Shown here piece by piece: positions 13,540-22,170 of a stretch of DNA of 41,106 bases. Under the pieces are notes generated by a model that did no database searches, was not told the origin of the DNA, and saw only the letters and a list, made by a program, of their open reading frames with translations. The translations under genes were made by a program, and so were the position numbers. Numbering within the stretch: position 1 is the first letter of the stretch; every line of letters begins with the position of its first letter. Source of the stretch: Symbiodinium natans (lineage: Eukaryota > Sar > Dinophyceae > Suessiales > Symbiodiniaceae); the NCBI GenBank assembly GCA_905221605.1, contig CAJNDS010001022.1, positions 1 through 41,106 on the forward strand, read 5' to 3'.

Positions 13540-13795
13540 TTAGGAGCTTTTGCAGGGCTTTCTAAAGCTGTTGGTGCCATCCCGATAAACCAAGCACGAC
13601 CCTAAAACCTTCATCCAGCCCTTAGAGAACCTCTGTTGACATCCCTTGCCCCAAACCCTAAACCCTAAACCCCAAACCCCTTTTGTCAACCATCGTGTAT
13701 CTACGCATCGATCCAGCGGGACCCTGCCGTACAGTCTAAATTCTAATGCATGGATCCCCCCACACACAAACCGAAACATAAAACAAGCAACAGTC
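13540..13795 (-). CDS. Candidate 3' exons of an unidentified minus-strand gene
   Basis: Two exon-like blocks, 13795-13682 (contains EFRLYGRVPLDRCVDTRW) and 13635-13540 (FSKGWMKVLGSCLVYRDG, ending in a stop), flank a short telomeric stretch. The intron would begin GTTTGGGGTTTAGGG and end GGGATGTCAACAG. The frame happens to stay open through this intron, so splicing is not required. Another open island with a good Lys/Glu pattern (YKKLERAEAPGSN) follows at about 13525-13450. Not recognised; gene limits unknown. Confidence 0.35.
13648..13680 (-). repeat. Short telomeric repeat between two candidate exons
   Basis: Four CCCTAAA/CCCCAAA copies, the smallest example of the telomere-intron arrangement. 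Confidence 0.75.
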
Positions 13796-13799
13796 ACCC

Positions 13800-14300
13800 C
13801 AAACTTCCCAAAACCCGAATTCTGAGCTCTAAACCCTACACGCTAAGCCTTAAACCCTAAATCCCTCCCCCACCTCTGGGGTGCAAGTCCAACAAGCCAG
13901 TTTGCGGGTTTTGTTCCATCCAGCGGTCCTGCATGGTTTTAGGGTTTGCGTCCGCCATGCGCGAATTCTGGCCGTGCTCAGGAAAGGTCTGCCTTTTGGT
14001 TTAGGTGCTTGAGGTTTAGGATGTACGACATGAGCGTTTCTGGCAAGAAGAGAAGCGCCAGAAGCAGTAAAGCCCTTTTACTTACCAACAACCATACCTC
14101 CAGGTCCCCTGGTCACCTGAGCCCCAATGCAGACTTCTTAGCACAGTGTCCCCTGGTTACCTGAGCCTCGGACCTGAGCCCCAACTGAGAACACAGAGTA
14201 CACAGAGTGTCCCAATATTAGGTGTCGTCCTTATGTTTCGGACCTTACTATCCAGAGTCTACGTTAGGGTATTCCGAGTCCTTCACCCCTGAACCTGAGA
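13800..14300. other. No gene recognised
   Basis: Contains scattered CCTAAAC words and a duplicated segment of about 22 bases (CCCCTGGTCACCTGAGCC at about 14107 and 14150, the second with TTACC). Nothing else supported. Confidence 0.4.
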
Positions 14301-14313
14301 AAGCTAAACCCTC

Positions 14314-14981
14314 CTAAGCCCTCTGCCCCAGGGATCTGTCCTCCAGTTCGCCCACCGAGCCAGCTGCGCTAAAGATCGGCCTGTACCATGCCACGGCCCA
14401 TTCTTCTCCTAGCGGATGTGGGGCGTTGGATGTGGGATCTTCACCTTTGGGTGTAAACCTTATTGCCACACATAACATTTGTTGGTTACCGTAGTTTCTT
14501 GTTCTAGGCCCGCCTGTCTTCACTCTTTGCCATAAGTCACCATGCACCGGGTCTGTGGGAAAGCTCACGCAGTAGCGTTGCTTCTTCTCTTGGTACCACA
14601 TGAAGATACCGGTGGAAAGACACCGGTAGGACAGATACCTGTTGTTGATATGTCCGGGTGTTGTCTCGCGACTGCGAATGTACACTCCATTCAAGTTGTG
14701 GTCGATGAATCCATGGAGCTGGAAACCGGGTGGGTCAGTTTCATCGTTCGCATCTCCGAGCAAGTGCTGCCAGCGCGGCTCCATTCCAGCATCAGCGTTC
14801 GCCATTCCGATCTCTATGTGGCTTCACAGAATCGGGCAACGCTGGTTGTTTGGGTTGCGTGCATGAACCAAAGAATAATTTGGGGGTTGAGGGTGTATGG
14901 AAGCTCGATGGGTGAGGGCTTAGGATTGAGCTTGAGCATGCGCACGCGCGGCACATCGAAGAAGCTCTTTACCGCAAGCAT
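14314..14981 (-). CDS. Small gene with a GVYxRS-type domain seen in dinoflagellate proteins
   Basis: The block 14805-14314 is open for 163 codons, starts MANADAGMEPRWQHLLGDAN and ends with TAG. Residues about 29-97 show a pattern of FxLHGFxDxxLNGVYIRSR, then a short spacer, RYLSY, IFMWYQEKKQRYCVSF and LWQRVKTGG. This resembles a short beta-rich module (G-Y-R, then Y-L-W-Y-x-R) that I recall as common in dinoflagellate predicted proteins; the match is from memory, and its function is unknown. A second open stretch at 14981-14915 starts MLAVKSFFDVPRVRMLKLNP and may be an upstream exon. An in-frame stop shortly before the ATG at 14805 means 14805 is either the start or near an acceptor (CCACATAG). 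Same strand as its neighbours. Confidence 0.55.
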
Positions 14982-15120
14982 GGCTTGAGGCAGAGACGTG
15001 GAGAAAGGCTCTGCCGCTATGATGCCACACCGATGGTCCGTGTGAATATGCCTTAATGTTGAGATCTTTTTCTTTCTTTTGCACTATCCTCACGTCCAGC
15101 ACACATACCATCAATATCTC

Positions 15121-15195
15121 CAACACATGCACCGACAGTATAGCCAACACATGTACCGACATCGACAACATGAAACCCAACACATGTACCAACAT
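15121..15195. repeat. Short imperfect tandem repeat (CAACACATGTACC)
   Basis: Three copies of CAACACATG(T/C)ACC(G/A)ACA at 15121, 15145 and 15179. The methionine/valine-rich frame on minus is a consequence. Confidence 0.75.
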
Positions 15196-15199
15196 TAGT

Positions 15200-16060
15200 C
15201 TCGTTGTTTCAATACCGTCAAATGTACATTCATTGTATCCTGAAAGTTTTGGGCGGGGAATCCTGCGAGCCTCTCGAGTTTAGGGTTTCAGGGTTTGGGC
15301 CGGGCTTGGAGTTTAACTAAGGGTTGGGGTTGGGGTTTAGAGTTTCGAGTTTGAGGTTTCGGTACTTTAGCTCACTAGTTGAATCGAAGGGGTCGCCGCC
15401 TTTAAGGGCTTCTGGTTTGGGGTGGGAGTTCTGCATTAATCCGAGCCCCTGTTTAATCAAACCCCCCACATTTAAAGAACTTTTTTCGGCCGGAAGCCCG
15501 CCGGAAGACTACTTTCCACTAGGGTGGATTTCGTATGGGGATAACCCCCCACATTTAAAGAAATTTTTGTGGGGGGTTCAAAAATCTGTCGGGCTTCTTG
15601 TTTTGCTTGCGGAGATGCGAAGCTACAGCACCTCAGGGATCTGCAGCCTATTGTTTTTAATAGAGCATCAATGCAGGGCCATGGTCCAATTATTGCGGAA
15701 CCCTGCCTTCCTTATTGCGGTGGGGGTGGGGGGCCCCCCCAATTGAACAGGTGCTCGGATTCGGGACGAAGAGGATCTGAAGCCTGCTTCGGGACTGAGA
15801 TTCAAGAAAGTTATGAACTCTCGACGTGAGGAATGAGGCCACATGTGGAGCACGGCGCTAAATCAAGCCAGGGCTTCCCGACACCCTTAGCCCGACACCC
15901 GGAACTGGGCTTCGGGGCTTAACGGGATTATCGGGTTTAGTGTTCGGGGACTATCCTTCATTTGAGCGACCTTTAAACGCACGCTCCAGCGCCTCAATAG
16001 CCCTAGCTACCTTCATCCCCCAACCAGCCCCGGAGGCAACTTGAACAAGTCACGAAGGAT
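15200..16060. other. No gene recognised
   Basis: Holds a duplicated 23-base segment (CCCCCCACATTTAAAGAA at about 15463 and 15546) and telomere-like words near 15280-15350. No frame was convincing on either strand. Confidence 0.4.
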
Positions 16061-16069
16061 AGACGCCGT

Positions 16070-16150
16070 TTCGCACGGTTATAGCTACCCTAAATAAGGT
16101 TATAACCAGTTATGACTACTCATAGCCCTACGCATAACTACCCATGAAGT
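16070..16150. mobile_element. Possible remnant of the ACTTGGAGG MITE family
   Basis: The string CGCATAACTACCCATGAA and the preceding GGTTATAACC / CTACTCATA words match the right half of the element at 9785-9908. The left end was not found, so this would be a truncated copy. Confidence 0.35.
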
Positions 16151-16411
16151 GCTTCAGAGTCAGCGACTGGCTCAGAATGCGGAAATAACTGGGGCGTGAG
16201 GTTCCCTGCAAGGCGGGCTGCTGTTCATATATAGGCCTCTTCCGAAACAGCCCTTTGACGGGCTATATTGGGAAAGATCAGCAAGCCTGCTTCCCAAAAA
16301 CCTTTGTTTGTGACAGCAAGGGTCTTTTCTCCGCCCGGCAACTTCGCAGATATACCATGGTTATGAAGCCATTCTGGCCAATCAACCAGATACTTCGTTG
16401 GGCATCTCACA

Positions 16412-17599
16412 CTACAGCGCAACATTGAGGATCTCACAAACAAGCTTTGCGATGCACACGTCTTGCACCGCAATGCCCGAGGTGTCGAAAATGCTGAGCT
16501 TTCCCCGGATCCCAGACTCTGTTGCTGCCGTGAAATCTCCGAGGTCTGCACGGTCACCAGCGAGCAGCTGTCCGATCTCGACCACACCAGCGGCATCTCC
16601 TGCTGCAGTCGACCGGCCGGAGCCCATCTTCTGCAAGTACTCCTGGAACTCGCCACGCTCGGCCGTCTGGCGCAGGCAGTCGCACACGCGCAGGTCGGCG
16701 CGCTCCACGATGGAGAGCTCCAGCTCCTGCTTTCCCGGGGAGTCCGCGCCTACCGCGGAGATGTGAAGGCCCTTGAAGCTTTCGGAGGTGAAATCTGCGT
16801 CGCTCTCGAAGAGATCGCTCCAAGCGAGGACGGGCGCGCGGCTCGTGGTCAGCGTGTGGATCAGCACACAGCCACGAAAGGAAGGAGCGGCGATATCCTC
16901 AGCAAGCTCAAACTGCCACTCGCGATCCTTTGCGTAGGCCGAAGTTCGCATCTTCTCCACAAAGGCCGCGGCGGTCTCCCGGCAGCTCGTCTTCAGCACC
17001 ACCTTGCGGCACGTTGTGACCAGCGACAAGAAGCGCAGCTGCCACACCGCCTGTGGGCCGGCACCGACCAGGCCGATCTTTGAGACGACCGCGGGCAGGA
17101 AGAGGGAGCTCACAAGGCACGTGGCGGCGGCGGTGCGCACCTCGGTTAGAAGACCCTCATCCTGTAGGATCGCAGAGAGGCGCAAGGACTTCTGGGAAAA
17201 CACCTGCAGGCAGCCGGTGTTGCCAAACCCGGCCGCGCCGCCACCGGCGATCTTCACCACGTAGACACTGTCCCCATGCACGTAACCCGTCTTCACGCAC
17301 ACCTGCGCCTTGTCGCCACCGTGCATGCGCCCGTAGGGCGGCTGTCCCAGCGTCTGGACCGGCATCACACTGGCGTTCTTCGCGGAGAAGCTGTGGTACG
17401 CCTCCCGTTGGTTCTGCAAGGTCTTCGGATGGATCAGCTGCTCTAACAGGCCCACAATCTCGGCGAAGGAAACGATGCGAGGCGCTTCCGCGTCCCCGGA
17501 AACCAGCAGCATCTTACCAAGCCCAGCATCGTAGGCGACGAGCGCGTGGCCGACACCAGCACTCATGGCCGTTGGACAAGCATCATGAGCAGCGCTCAT
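16412..17599 (-). CDS. Ornithine cyclodeaminase / mu-crystallin family protein
   Basis: A single uninterrupted frame of 395 codons. Members bind NAD(P)H and act on amino acids or related imines: ornithine cyclodeaminase converts ornithine to proline and ammonia, whereas mu-crystallins and ketimine reductases have other substrates. The substrate here cannot be read from the sequence. Family marks in order: VVKIAGG with the conserved Lys at 116; LTEVRTAAA at 151-159; Rossmann motif LVGAGPQA at 177-184 (GxGxxA); HISAVGADSPGKQELE at 279-294; FDTSGIAVQDVCIAKLV near the C-terminus (371-387). Length is somewhat above the usual 310-350, mostly from an N-terminal extension. A second Met at codon 12 (position 17566) is an alternative start. 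Unlike gene A, gene B and the split small genes, it has no introns, which may mean retroposition or transfer. It is probably cytosolic, since no clear targeting peptide is seen. Confidence 0.9.
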   Translation of the reverse strand: MSAAHDACPTAMSAGVGHALVAYDAGLGKMLLVSGDAEAPRIVSFAEIVGLLEQLIHPKTLQNQREAYHSFSAKNASVMPVQTLGQPPYGRMHGGDKAQVCVKTGYVHGDSVYVVKIAGGGAAGFGNTGCLQVFSQKSLRLSAILQDEGLLTEVRTAAATCLVSSLFLPAVVSKIGLVGAGPQAVWQLRFLSLVTTCRKVVLKTSCRETAAAFVEKMRTSAYAKDREWQFELAEDIAAPSFRGCVLIHTLTTSRAPVLAWSDLFESDADFTSESFKGLHISAVGADSPGKQELELSIVERADLRVCDCLRQTAERGEFQEYLQKMGSGRSTAAGDAAGVVEIGQLLAGDRADLGDFTAATESGIRGKLSIFDTSGIAVQDVCIAKLVCEILNVAL

Positions 17600-17705
17600 A
17601 GATTGAGGTTTGGTCTGTAGAAAAACAACCCTAGCACAACTGAAGTAGCTTCACGTTTTTTCTTGGAAGACAAGGTCATCCAGGCTACGATGATGGAACC
17701 TTGCG
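17600..17705. promoter_or_regulatory. Divergent intergenic region, 106 bp
   Basis: Lies between the minus-strand start at 17599 and the plus-strand start at 17706, so any promoter must be shared or overlapping. On minus, GGTTGTTTTTCTACAG (17630-17615) is a strong pyrimidine-AG acceptor 15 nt before the ATG. On plus, ACGTTTTTTCTTGGAAG ends at 17669, 36 nt before the ATG. Both fit acceptors for spliced-leader addition (inference); no TATA-like box stands out. Confidence 0.5.
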
Positions 17706-18879
17706 ATGGCGACGCTCGATGTTGCCCCCCAAAGCATTCTGGTCAAGTTGGATCTACTGGACCCTTTTGAACCCAGACTCTTGACGTCAGCTGGCACGAC
17801 GGTTCTTCGGTCAGGACATGCAAGAAAACTTAAAAGCCTCAACACCTCAAGCACCTTTTTGACCCTAAACCCAAAACCAACAACGCTAATTAAACCCTCC
17901 AGTGGGCCTTTAGCAAGCAACCCCTAGACGCCGAAAACTCTTGAAAGTTTATGAGACACCCTAAACCCTGCCCCGCTCCCTCCACCCCTCGCCCCCCCCC
18001 CCCCCCCTGCCCCCCTGCGCCCTGCCCCCCTCTGTGCCTGCCCCTGCCCCCCCCCAATGCCCCCCCGTCTGCCCCCCTCTGCCCCCACCCTCCCCCATCT
18101 GCGATACCCATCCTTGGTTCGCCGGGGAGCGACAAGCAGGCTCCAAAAGATGCTGGACCCAGGCAAGGAAAATTACGGACGTACAAATTAATGTACCTCC
18201 GGCAGCTGCTGTTGCTTTTGGCAGAACCTTGAAAAGGCCAGGGTCAATGCTTTCGTCCGAGTGCAGTTCACATTGTACATGTCGTTGGGATTGAGACAGT
18301 ACCGCAAGTTCGATCCCAATGACACGCCGGTAAACCTTCTGGAAGCGGTGAGGAAAGCAATCGCGGCTGCAGTGGCGAGGAGCATACAACCTGGAGTGGC
18401 CTGATGCCAAATCTGCCGGCAACGTCTCGTGTAGAAGAGTATTGCCATTGGACAGCTTGGTCAGCCGAACTGTTGAGGAAGACAAGGTGCCAGGAGAGGG
18501 ACACTGAGAGCGACGGCTCAGAGGAGGAGGGCAACAATTGCGAAGAAACCGCACTGCGAGATGCGGCTTTCTGGCCAAGTAACAGTACACATGTTTGTAA
18601 AAGTTTGCGCGCCTCCAAATGTGGGGTCGAAAAATCAGAGCAATTCTGGCTTCGCGTGCGTGGGCCTCCCCTGTAGCCAACTTAGTGGTGTGGAACTCGG
18701 AGAAACACCAATCACGGGAGGCCTCGGAAGGCTTCGCACCCCGCAGGGTGGAGCCTCAGAGGCCTTGCAATATCTCGTACTGTTACAAACACCGCTTGCT
18801 GCTTGCAGGCCGCCGATTGCACAACGTCGGTCCAGTCGACATCAAGCCAACGGCGAACCTTGCGTTACGTGTCGCTTAA
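17706..18879 (+). CDS. Gene C: unidentified multi-exon plus-strand gene
   Basis: Not recognised. ATG at 17706 begins MATLDVAPQSILVKLDLLDP; exon 1 runs to about 17855. Exon 2 begins at 18225 after the strong acceptor GCTGTTGCTTTTGGCAG and is open (LEKARVNAFVRVQFTLYM, then YRKFDPNDTPVNLLEAV) to a donor-like GTGAGG at 18348 or a stop at 18401-18403. Exon 3, about 18426-18578 (EEYCHWTAWSAELLRK, acidic SDGSEEEG), ends CCAA/GTAACA. Exon 4, 18677-18879 (NLVVWNSEKHQSREASEG), ends with a stop. Exons 3 and 4 join in phase (ACC codon). The exon 2 to exon 3 phase does not match with the borders tried, so at least one border is wrong or another exon exists. Confidence 0.45.
17979..18103. repeat. C-rich low-complexity tract
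   Basis: Almost pure pyrimidine tract on plus with long C runs and CTG interruptions, inside presumed intron 1 of gene C. Pro-rich and Gly-rich frames across it are artefacts. Confidence 0.9.
18579..18676 (+). other. Introner-like intron of gene C
   Basis: A 98-nt intron, GTAACA to CCCCTGTAG. Its 3' half (GGGGTCGAAAAATC, then GCAATTCTGGCTTCG, then GGGCCTCC) matches the 3' half of an intron repeated in every array unit (for example 24350-24401). Its reverse complement matches another segment of each unit (24849-24900). Sharing of intron ends between unrelated genes marks a mobile intron family. Confidence 0.6.
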
Positions 18880-18899
18880 CATCCTTACAAACTGTTTTT

Positions 18900-19085
18900 G
18901 CTAGAGCCCAAACCATCTTTGGGCCCAAAATCAAGCAAGAAACGGGCCCCCCAAACTGGCTCCCAAAATTGGGCCGCTTGATACACAGCTATTTGAGAAA
19001 CCCCGTTTTGCGCCTCTTTTCCGGAGCCAAAATTGGGTTCAAAAATTTCGAGGCCTTTCGAGGCCTCGCGAGGCCCGCATGTCTT
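18900..19085. repeat. GGGCCC/GGCCCC hairpin-rich segment
   Basis: Several short inverted repeats (TTTGGGCCCAAAA, ACGGGCCCCCC, CCCAAAATTGGGCC, GAGGCCTTTCGAGGCCTCG). It is similar in style to the hairpin block inside the array introns but too diverged to align by eye over its full length. Confidence 0.5.
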
Positions 19086-19290
19086 TGAAGCTTGAGAAGA
19101 AGAGAATCATTTTTGCTTCTAAATTCCACACCTCAGTTTCTTGTTGTCCTTCGAAGCCGGAAAAGAAGAGAAGAGCTGAGAAGTTTTCTTCTTGCCACCC
19201 TTCGTTTCTTGTCCTTCTCTAATTCCACTCCCTTAGTTTCTCATCCTCCGAAGCCTAGAAAAGAGTAGAGCAGAGAATTTTTCGAAATTC
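19085..19290 (+). repeat. Two diverged copies of a repeat of about 100 bp
   Basis: TCTAAATTCCACACCTCAG...GAAGCCGGAAAAGAAGAG (from about 19118) recurs as TCTAATTCCACTCCCTTAG...GAAGCCTAGAAAAGAG (from about 19217). No coding frame. The next 200 bases (19300-19510) are a degenerate CTTCTCAAGCCCC repeat with a C/G-run hairpin at 19456-19475. Confidence 0.65.
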
Positions 19291-19807
19291 TACCCATGGC
19301 CTGGAGGGGGCTTCCGAATTTTCTCAAGCCCCCTTCGAGAATTATTTCTCAAGACCCCTTTTCAGCCCCTTTTGAAGCTTCCTTGAATTCGAATTTAAGG
19401 AAGCCCCCTTCTCAAGCCCGCCTTCAAGCCCCTTCTCAAGCCTTCGTTGATCGTTCCCCCCCCCCCCCGGGGGGACCCCCTGACCATCCGAAGCCCCCCC
19501 TTGCTCAAGCCCCCTTCGCAAAATTCGTAAAGATCATGCCCCACACGAACACCCAACATTTCCAAATTACCCACAAACACAGCACCCAACTTGACTGCAA
19601 AAGGATTCAAGACTGATGAACAGAGTCTGCACTCATTCTATCTTAATTAAGTGATTCACCCTAAAAAACCATACTTGATGTGAATAGAGGAAATTCGTTG
19701 CTATTTAAGATTTAATTTTCAAATTACGAATAATTCGTGTTTATTTAAACAAAAACACTTAAAGTATCATGGGTTTTTATGCATTAATATGTTGAATAGG
19801 CATGTTT

Positions 19808-20190
19808 TCACAAAACGTGAATCTCTGGGTAAAGGTGGAGATGCCAAGTCCACGGCTCCAGGTAACGTTCGAGCCGTTGTTTTAGGATGCCACTGATGGC
19901 CTTACCACATGGCTCAGGCAGCGCAATGGATCTGAGGTGTGAAGGACAAGTGCCGGCCTTGTTCGGTTTTGCCAAGAAGGTCAGCCGGCCAGTCTGCTGG
20001 TACGCAGCCCTGTCCAGCAGACCAATCACGCAGCGCACGCCGCCCAACATAATCAGCAATCGGGCCTGCTGCCAGCTGTATCTCACTCAAGGAATGGTCA
20101 ACCTCCGAATATCCCCAACGAGACTTTCGTATGTCAAGACGGGATGAAGGTTTCCATGCGACAGTTGCTGACCTGGCAAGGCAATGGCTG
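19808..20190 (-). pseudogene. LINE-type reverse transcriptase fragment
   Basis: The minus frame 20086-19808 contains LTFLAKPNKAGTCPSHLRSI followed by ALPEPCGKAISGILKQRLER. This is the canonical start of a non-LTR retrotransposon reverse transcriptase (xLxxKPxK...LRxIxLxxxxxKxxxxILxxRL, motifs 0-2). Downstream motifs, including the FADD catalytic box, are absent: the frame stops soon after EPW. Sequence upstream continues in another frame, which indicates a frameshift. A truncated, inactive relic between genes C and D and antisense to both. Confidence 0.72.
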
Positions 20191-20289
20191 AAGATGTTGG
20201 ATGACCTTGAAGCGCAGGAGTGCAGAACAACCACATTCTCTTCCACTGCACACTTCAGCAAAAATGAGCTTGTGGCTTTTGAAAATTGT

Positions 20290-20930
20290 AAGTTCCTGTG
20301 TGTGTTTTTTCCATCTCGACAAATCCCAAAACCCCTTTTACTTGCAGCCCATGTGTACATTGAAAATCTTTTTCCAAACCCCAAAATGCTTTTTTTCCAA
20401 CCCAGAATCTTTTCAGACCACCAATTGTCTTTTTTCTGACCCCGACAAAACAGAAGAACTTCAGAAAAAAGAAGAAAGATCAACAGGTTTTCGCGTTTTT
20501 TGAACATGAAAAATGATGCGGGAAGTTTGGGCCACTTCTCCTTCGTGGAGCTGAGTGCAGCAACCAAGGAGTCTTGGTGTCACTGATACAACTGTGACCA
20601 ATGGCTGGGGTCACCAGCCAATGAACAGATAAGGTTGGCCTTCTCACGAGGTAAACGAGACTCGGGAAAACAAGGTCGGATGACTCGCCAGTTGTGCTGT
20701 GAACGGTGGAAAGAAGGGTCCAGAGCAGGTCGATACTTGCCGGCTGGATTCTTGGTCCTTGGCTTCAAAGAACCCGAAGGACGCCCCAGAAACCCAAAAA
20801 AACTTGAGCTGAAGAGCCCTTCTTGTTCTTTCTCAAATGATTCAAGACGCCCTGACCAAGAAAAGCAACCCCTCTGTTCACAAGAGCGCATGTGGTTTAT
20901 TTTGTCCGCATCCGCTGCCCGTCACTGCAT
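20290..20930. other. No gene recognised
   Basis: Includes a T-rich segment (20290-20440) with repeated CCCAAAA/TTTTCC words and an open plus frame at 20635-20830 whose reality could not be judged. Confidence 0.35.
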
Positions 20931-20952
20931 CATTTTCTCTCATTCCGTCTTC

Positions 20953-20959
20953 CTCGCTG

Positions 20960-21002
<43 letters not shown>

Positions 21003-21108
21003 GTCACTGTCGCAGCCGCAGTCGAAGTCGCAGTCGCAGTCGCAGTCGCACTCGCAGTCGCACTCGCACTCGCACTCGCTCTCGCACTCGCACTCGAACT
21101 CGCACTCG

Positions 21109-21154
<46 letters not shown>

Positions 21155-21172
21155 CACTGTCACTCTCACTTG
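20953..21172 (+). repeat. Compound hexanucleotide microsatellite
   Basis: (CTCACT)n, then GTCGCA/GTCGAA units, then (CGCACT)n, then (CTCACT)n again. The hexamer keeps every frame open, so Ser-Leu, Ser-His and Thr-Leu dipeptide frames on plus and Ser-Glu on minus are artefacts. Confidence 0.93.
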
Positions 21173-21242
21173 CCCTCTCACTGCTGGGCGTTTTTGAAAA
21201 AATATCAGAAATTGTGAAGCTCTGCATCCGCTGCTGCACATC

Positions 21243-21410
21243 AGGGGCTTTCGCTCCCCAGAAAGTGGGGGTTTTTCGCTCCCTAGGAAGTGCCACCACT
21301 CCGGGGGCTTTCGCTTCCCCGGAAATCCCGCAGACCGGGGGCTTTCGCTTCCCGGCTAGCACGCCGGAGGCTTTCGCTCCCAGTGCTGCACACCGGCTTT
21401 CGCTCCCCAT
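21243..21410 (-). repeat. Irregular minisatellite GGGGAGCGAAAGCCCC
   Basis: Six copies of GGGGGCTTTCGCTCCCC (plus orientation) at about 21244, 21268, 21304, 21338, 21368 and 21395. Each is itself a near-perfect inverted repeat, spaced 24-36 bp. Confidence 0.8.
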
Positions 21411-21429
21411 AAAGTGCCAGCTGGGGATT

Positions 21430-21905
21430 GTGGGTTGCTTTGCGGGTAGCTAAATCCAATTCCAGGAAGCCCATGACAATGGTTTTGTGGCCCGCAGTGT
21501 TCCTTCCAACGAAACCTCCCGCATTCGTTTTCTTCTTTGTGAAAAAAGTAATGACCACTACACGACCAGCACCACCCAACTGCACCCGAGCGAACTGCTG
21601 CTGAATGACCAACCACATAAAGCACAAAGAATCGTGCGGATCTTCGTCCAAGCTTTGTCCGCAAGTCCAGTCTCTTTCAGAATTTGTTTCTGAGGGGCGT
21701 CGGAGCAAAACCAATACAAGGCCCGAAGGTACTTGGAAGGTGTCAATGAAAGAGGCAAATAAAATGGCAAGTCACCATGTGACATAACCTCTTTGAAAGG
21801 TGTTTGACGCCATGTTGAACTCAGAAGAAGGCGCAGCCAAGCTTTGGACCACCAACAACAAGGCTCTATGGTTCCTAATCTGGTCAGAGCTTTTGTTTCT
21901 TCCAC
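21430..21905 (-). pseudogene. Merlin / IS1595 (ISXO2-like) transposase relic
   Basis: Minus frame 21905-21558 contains LRALYWFCSDAPQKQILKET followed by GLADKAWTKIRTILCAL, matching the helical region that precedes the catalytic core in ISXO2-like DDE transposases. After a frameshift near 21610 the frame 21620-21430 reads LGGAGRVVVITFFTKKKTNA, then GGFVGRNTAGHKTIVMGFLE, then LDLATR. This matches the family pattern GGxGxxVEIDExxFxKxKxxxGRxxxGxxxWVxGxxExxT, but the first catalytic Asp is not present at the expected place (VVIT instead of VEID). The downstream core is replaced by a minisatellite. It is inactive. Assignment rests on pattern recognition only. Confidence 0.5.
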
Positions 21906-22170
21906 GAGAGTGCAGTCGCGGGCATGAATGGAAGTTCAGGCAACAATGACGGTGCTCATTGTCATCTGCATTGCACTGCGAAGTTGGATGATGTGTTTCC
22001 GACAAGTGGGGATGAAGATGAAGACGAGAAGGCTCCTCGACACAAGCGGTGCAACTACAAGAAGAGCCAAAACTTGCGCAAAGCTGCAGAAACAATTTGA
22101 ATGACTTCCAAGCACTTCCACGCTTCTTCTTTACCAAAACACCGCACTCGGCATCACTTGAAACCGAAAA

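Noticed and set aside
20131-20290. Plus-strand exon ending at GAAAATT/GTAAGTTCC
   Set aside because: The frame is open and the donor is good, but it overlaps the antisense LINE relic region and no matching acceptor or partner exon with fitting phase was found.
20635-21453. 272-codon plus frame with long Ser/Leu/His tract, and the Ser-Glu frame on minus
   Set aside because: The middle is a hexanucleotide microsatellite that keeps all frames open; flanks show no clear domain.
21940-22100. Plus-strand terminal exon with DEDEDEK stretch ending at a stop
   Set aside because: It starts after GAAGTTCAG and looks plausible, but lies beside the antisense transposase relic and could not be tied to gene C or D by phase.
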